Source: Phymorhynchus buccinoides
Taxonomy: Eukaryota; Mollusca; Gastropoda; Neogastropoda; Raphitomidae
DNA length: 64,000 nucleotides
Direction: 5' to 3'
Assembly: GCA_017654935.2 (NCBI GenBank)
Contig: CM065713.1
Coordinates: 12,001,688 to 12,065,687 of the forward strand
Below are positions 59,314-64,000 of the stretch, one piece after another (within the stretch, counting starts at the first letter, position 1; each line of letters starts with the position of its first letter). Under the pieces are notes generated by a model, which was given only the letters and a program-made list of their open reading frames with translations, ran no database searches and was not told the origin of the DNA. Both the position numbers and the translations under genes were made by a program.

Positions 59314-61348
59314 CAGACAAACCCCTATTTTACGACCCTCTGTTAAGCGACCACCTCTCATTTGAGACCGGATTTGTTGGCACGGATGCATTTTACTATG
59401 TAAACGACCTCTCTTAAACGACTTCCTCTAAAACGCGACTTACGACCGCCAATTTGTTGGTTTTTACGACCGTTGCTGTCGTCTGCATAGACTTCGAGCA
59501 AAGGGAAACAACCACGGTCAAGGGCCTGAAAGCGGAGTCGCTTCCCTCGTTGTAGAAAAGATGGCGGAAAGCGTAGGAAAAGCATGAAAACCACGACTTT
59601 GAAAAAGAAAACCACTGACTTTGGACGAGAGTGGAGGTGATTAACAGAAGTCGGCGAAGTGAAACTGTAATACATCGATTGCACAATCCTATGGGGAGTT
59701 GGAAAGACCCAAATCCAGTTTTAATATGTCATTGTATGTGTGCATGAAGAAGAGAGTATGAACTGTGCTGAACTTTTTCTTTCTACGGCTGCCAGTGAAA
59801 ACCTCCGTCATACGACCCCTCCAATTTACGACCGATTTTTCCGGACATTTTGGAAGTCTTAAAATAGAGGTTTGTCTGTATTGTGGACATTTTGGAAGTC
59901 TTAAAATAGAGGTTTGTCTGTATTGTGGACATTTTGGAAGTCTTAAAATAGAGGTTTGTCTGTATTGTGGACATTTTGGAAGTCTTAAAATAGAGGTTTG
60001 TCTGTATTGTGGACATTTTGGAAGTCTTAAAATAGAGGTTTGTCTGTATTGTGGACATTTTGGAAGTCTTAAAATAGAGGTTTGTCTGTATTGTGGACAT
60101 TTTGGAAGTCTTAAAATAGAGGTTTGTCTGTATTGTGGACATTTTGGAAGTCTTAAAATAGAGGTTTGTCTGTATTGTGGACATTTTGGAAGTCTTAAAA
60201 TAGAGGTTTGTCTGTATTGTGGACATTTTGGAAGTCTTAAAATAGAGGTTTGTCTGTATTGTGGACATTTTGGAAGTCTTAAAATAGAGGTTTGTCTGTA
60301 TTGTGGACATTTTGGAAGTCTTAAAATAGAGGTTTGTCTGTATTGTGGACATTTTGGAAGTCTTAAAATAGAGGTTTGTCTGTATTGTGGACATTTTGGA
60401 AGTCTTAAAATAGAGGTTTGTCTGTATTGTGGACATTTTGGAAGTCTTAAAATAGAGGTTTGTCTGTATTGTGGACATTTTGGAAGTCTTAAAATAGAGG
60501 TTTGTCTGTATTGTGGACATTTTGGAAGTCTTAAAATAGAGGTTTGTCTGTATTGTGGACATTTTGGAAGTCTTAAAATAGAGGTTTGTCTGTATTGTGG
60601 ACATTTTGGAAGTCTTAAAATAGAGGTTTGTCTGTATTGTGGACATTTTGGAAGTCTTAAAATAGAGGTTTGTCTGTATTGTGGACATTTTGGAAGTCTT
60701 AAAATAGAGGTTTGTCTGTATTGTGGACATTTTGGAAGTCTTAAAATAGAGGTTTGTCTGTATTGTGGACATTTTGGAAGTCTTAAAATAGAGGTTTGTC
60801 TGTATTGTGGACATTTTGGAAGTCTTAAAATAGAGGTTTGTCTGTATTGTGGACATTTTGGAAGTCTTAAAATAGAGGTTTGTCTGTATTGTGGACATTT
60901 TGGAAGTCTTAAAATAGAGGTTTGTCTGTATTGTGGACATTTTGGAAGTCTTAAAATAGAGGTTTGTCTGTATTGTGGACATTTTGGAAGTCTTAAAATA
61001 GAGGTTTGTCTGTATTGTGGACATTTTGGAAGTCTTAAAATAGAGGTTTGTCTGTATTGTGGACATTTTGGAAGTCTTAAAATAGAGGTTTGTCTGTATT
61101 GTGGACATTTTGGAAGTCTTAAAATAGAGGTTTGTCTGTATTGTGGACATTTTGGAAGTCTTAAAATAGAGGTTTGTCTGTATTGTGGACATTTTGGAAG
61201 TCTTAAAATAGAGGTTTGTCTGTATTGTGGACATTTTGGAAGTCTTAAAATAGAGGTTTGTCTGTATTGTGGACATTTTGGAAGTCTTAAAATAGAGGTT
61301 TGTCTGTATTGTGGACATTTTGGAAGTCTTAAAATAGAGGTTTGTCTG
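59314..61348. mobile_element. MITE family F, inner layer, with 42-bp satellite
   Basis: Ends cagacaaacccctatttt and aaaatagaggtttgtctg; TA at 59312-59313 and 61349-61350. Left ~530 bases nearly identical to 100-640. The right end has been amplified. Confidence 0.92.
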
Positions 61349-61350
61349 TA
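59843..61350 (+). repeat. 42-bp satellite, about 36 uniform copies
   Basis: The unit is ggacattttggaagtcttaa plus aatagaggtttgtctgtatt and gt; 1508 bases / 42 = 35.9 units. I see no variant unit. Because 42 is a multiple of 3 and the unit lacks stops in some frames, open frames of ~550 codons exist on both strands, including 14-residue CGHFGSLKIEVCLY; these are not genes. Each unit contains the terminal inverted repeat of the element. Confidence 0.97.
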
Positions 61351-61861
61351 CAAAGGTGCGCCTTATAGTAGAAAAAATATGGTAGCATTCTACTCAATTT
61401 GGACCTCTACTACTCTTCAAAATTGGAAATAATGCTCTAATTTCTCATTTTCAGTGAACATTGTTTGACGGTTTAATGAATAAAACTACACATTTTGAGC
61501 CAAAACTACTCATTTCAGCTACCCAGACTGCTCAAGACTTGTGTAGGGGGCCAGCAGGTCTGAACTAATATTGAAGGGACAGAGAGGGTGGAGGGGAAGC
61601 TGAGGGGGGGGGGGGAGGGGCGCTTGATGGATTATTGTTGGTCCTGCACCACTGACGCACTCTGTTCCTTTGTCTTTTTCGCCAGGGCTCTTCGGGTTCG
61701 TTGATTATGAAAAAAGATAGGAGAAAACGAATTCTTTCTCCCCAAATCAAATTTGGTGATTAGTTTGAGTTTGGTCACAAACCAGCCTTGGTGCTTCGCC
61801 CTCCCCTTCGTAATGACAAGAAAACGTCAAAAGTGTCAAAAAGTGCCTCTGTCTCTCTTCT

Positions 61862-62056
61862 CTTGTATCTGTCTCTCTCTCTCTCTCTGTGATCTGTCTC
61901 TCTCTCTCTCTGTGATCTGTCTCTCTCTCTCTCTCTCTGTGATCTGTGATCTCTCTCTCTCTCTCTCTGTGATCTGTCTCTCTCTCTCTCTGTGATCTGT
62001 CTCTCTCTCTCTCTCTCTCTCTCTGATCTGTCTCTGCTCTCTCTCTCTCTCTGTGA

Positions 62057-62108
<52 letters not shown>

Positions 62109-62109
62109 A

Positions 62110-62150
<41 letters not shown>

Positions 62151-62335
62151 GTCTCTCTGTGATCTGTCTCTCTCTCTCTCTCTATGATCTGTCTCTCTCT
62201 CTTTGTGATCTGTCTCTCTCTCTCTGTGATCTGTCTCTCTCTCTCTCTGTGATCTGTCTCTCTCTCTCTCTGATCTGTCTCTCTCTCTCTGTGTGTGATC
62301 TGTCTCTCTCTCTCTCTCTAGAGAGAGAGAGAGAG
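61862..62335. repeat. (tc)n with gtgatctg punctuation
   Basis: tctctctctctgtgatctgt units of 20-45 bases, about 15 copies, ending in a short gaga palindrome at 62320. Confidence 0.93.
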
Positions 62336-62632
62336 ACAAATCTCTCACAGTGGCGTTGCTCCCACGCCTGCTCATTCCGAGTCCCAACTCGCAGCCACAC
62401 CTCCGCACGTTCAGGTCGCAGAATCCGAGACCAGCAGCTCAAGGGGAGCGAATCTATGTTAGGCCCGTCAGGAGGCATTCAACCGAGGACTGTGCGGTTT
62501 CAGTCATCCCGTTGAGCCCGCAGCCCACTCACTCTGGGTAGGAGTCGGTCCAGGTCCTCTGATGGGACTCGAACCCGAGACCTCCCAGCCAGTGGTCCGT
62601 GACGCTAACCACTACACCACGGCGGCTGGTCT
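62336..62632 (-). mobile_element. tRNA-derived SINE, full-length
   Basis: On the minus strand gccgccgtggtgtagtggtt starts a tRNA-like head with A box tggtgtagtggttagcg and B box tcgggttcgagtccc, followed by a ~220-base body to 62336 where it meets the (tc)n tract. One copy in the window; not family S. Confidence 0.83.
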
Positions 62633-62699
62633 CTTTTTTCTGTGTCTGTTTCTCTGTTACTTTCTCTCTTATCTGCTCTCTGTGCCTTAGGCCTCGTAC

Positions 62700-62886
62700 A
62701 CAGTTCATGCGGAAATCCCCTGCGCAGTCCGTAAACAAGTGAAAGAAAGAAGGGTGGAGATTTAGGGGAAATTTGGGAAATTCTGACACATGCGCAAATG
62801 AATCTTTTCCCTTCTTTCTTTTACTTATTTACGGATTGCGCACTGGGTTTTCCCGCACGGAATATCCGCATGTATGGGTACGTACC
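62700..62886. mobile_element. PIF/Harbinger-like MITE family D, copy 3
   Basis: Starts ggcctcgtacacagttcatg after TTA; internal 'cttttcccttctttctttta' and 'ccgcacggaatatccgcat' match copies at 20163 and 24246. Right end is worn. Confidence 0.75.
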
Positions 62887-63385
62887 CTTTGGCTTGTAAT
62901 TTTGGCTATATCTGCCGATCTGCCGGTTTAAAAGTGTCTGGAAAAAACCCAACAACACCCACCTATGCCTGCAAAAATCTGCATGGAGCATGGCGAACTT
63001 TGAACCTACGGCTGGTTGACCTTGAACTTTATTGAATGCCGTAGAGCCTGATCTTTTATGCTTATGACCTCAGACTTGTATCTCGTTATAAAATACCACT
63101 GACCCTGACCTTTCCATGCAATGACCTCAGCTTTTGAATACTATGCCCTTTTTTTGGTTCTGTGACCTTGGCCGTTTGGGTTCAACGCCCTTTGTCCTTT
63201 CATGTTATACCCTTTACCTTTTTATGCTATGAACTTTCCCCCTTTATGTGATGCTGTAATCTTACCCTGTTTGATTTTTTTATTATTTAAATGATGTTGC
63301 TGCAACGACTTCCCCCTGTAGTAGATTAGCTTCATTGATTGTTAACGCAATACAATTTTAAAAAAATGAAGTACCAGTATTTTTT

Positions 63386-63655
63386 CTTCGATTGCTCAGT
63401 TTCCTGCCAATTATGAGCGCAGATGCGTTTTATGCTGCTGTTATGCTCCTAACTTTAGAAATAGTTAGGCCCAGCAAGTCCGACTTCGGCTGAAGTAAAG
63501 CGTTTCGTGAAAAAAGGCAGGAGAGTGGACCGGTAAGGCAGAAAGATAGTAGTAGATGACAGAAAGCAAAGGGAAAAGGCAGAGTCAAAGAGAGTGACAG
63601 ATTAGAAGAAGTTACAAGCACAGAACTTCCGGAAGTTGTGGGAACTATTTATACA
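63386..63655 (-). mobile_element. SINE family S, copy 9 (tail type b)
   Basis: Minus-strand copy: tcttcgattgctcagtttcc, aagtccgacttcggctgaag, 'aggcagaaagatagtagtag', ending gaactatttatacaaaaact. Confidence 0.83.
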
Positions 63656-63993
63656 AAAACTTCCTTAGTGCATTTACCAAAAAAATCCTGAAATGGATTC
63701 AATATATGCTGCAAACCATTTTAAAAAATCTACCAATCTGCACGTTTGCATTAGCTTTTTTTTGAGCACTCATCTTCTCTCCATCGTAGTTCTTTGCAGT
63801 TATGCATGATTTTTTTTCCTTGTGACTTGAAAAAAAAAAAATTGTTCGTTTAGATTAGATAGCTGTCGATAGTTAGGACTTTTTTTTTTCTTCTTCGAAG
63901 AATTGTTTCGTTTTTATTGCAAAAGCTTTTTAGAAGAATTTTGAATTCTTAGTTGTTTTATAAAAAAAAAAGCTGGTTGAATGAATGCATTAT
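63656..63993. other. AT-rich intron, nothing recognised
   Basis: Poly-A and poly-T runs; no element or exon seen before the possible acceptor at the end. Confidence 0.5.
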
Positions 63994-64000
63994 CTTGCAG
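63994..64000 (+). promoter_or_regulatory. possible splice acceptor at window end
   Basis: The window ends in atcttgcag. If this is the acceptor of the next VPS13 exon, coding sequence would start at the first base after the window in phase 0. The pyrimidine tract is weak, so this is a guess. Confidence 0.35.

Larger units (their letters stand above)
59176..61382. mobile_element. MITE family G, middle layer of the nest
   Basis: Ends caatattttttggactataa and ccttatagtagaaaaaatatgg, TA on both sides (59174-59175, 61383-61384). Contains ccccagactcagacccctgc, as in the copies at 69 and 6880. Confidence 0.85.
59146..61562 (-). mobile_element. MITE family H containing G containing F
   Basis: Outer ends cagacctgtttactctactc and gggggccagcaggtctg. 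Interrupted by G at 59176-61382. After removal the arms align to 3695-3902 in inverse orientation. Confidence 0.87.

Noticed and set aside
59843..61350. CRISPR-like array
   Set aside because: Units are directly adjacent and identical with no unique spacers, inside a eukaryotic MITE.
59689..61432. Open frames of about 550 codons on both strands with 14-residue repeats
   Set aside because: They arise only because the 42-bp satellite is a multiple of three and lacks stops; both strands are open, and there is no start context, codon bias or known domain.

Overview
This window looks like a piece of an animal genome, probably a marine mollusc or another lophotrochozoan. It is AT-rich and intron-dense, crowded with microsatellites, miniature inverted-repeat DNA transposons (MITEs) and tRNA-derived SINEs, and it has one scaffold gap of exactly 500 N (8501-9000). 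The taxon is inferred from repeat style and gene structure, not proven. The only host gene I can support is on the + strand: an internal part of a VPS13 gene of the VPS13A/C type (bridge-like lipid-transfer protein). Thirteen exons lie between 20456 and 58765 (20456-20552, 23125-23210, 24955-24966 tentative, 34932-35051, 38833-38958, 39674-39847, 43172-43294, 46810-46962, 50876-51037, 53067-53224, 54408-54516, 56067-56198, 58679-58765). All are bounded by AG/GT, all reading phases agree, and together they encode about 513 residues. A possible earlier exon abuts the gap (9001-9132). The last bases of the window (cttgcag) could be the next splice acceptor. The 5' and 3' ends of the gene lie outside. 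Layout: 1-8463 is repeat territory (nested MITEs, SINEs, a LINE tail, an 88-bp array). 9001-20455 is one long intron holding a 65-bp satellite grown inside a MITE (10185-12834), a ~165-bp array interrupted by a TTAA-flanked element, an ATTC array grown next to a MITE fragment, and a 77-bp array grown inside a pogo-like MITE. From 20456 on, VPS13 exons alternate with introns full of MITEs. At 58.9-61.6 kb a three-level nest of elements carries about 36 identical copies of a 42-bp unit. Two themes run through the window. First, 8 of the 13 VPS13 exons have partial tandem copies of their own edge (coding edge, splice site and some intron) beside them, usually linked by tri- or dinucleotide repeats. 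Second, short segments of MITEs have been amplified into tandem arrays several separate times, and elements sit inside elements with readable target-site duplications (TA, TAA, TTAA, 8 bp). No rRNA gene, functional tRNA, CRISPR array or prokaryotic feature is present. Most long open frames are simple-sequence or satellite artefacts.
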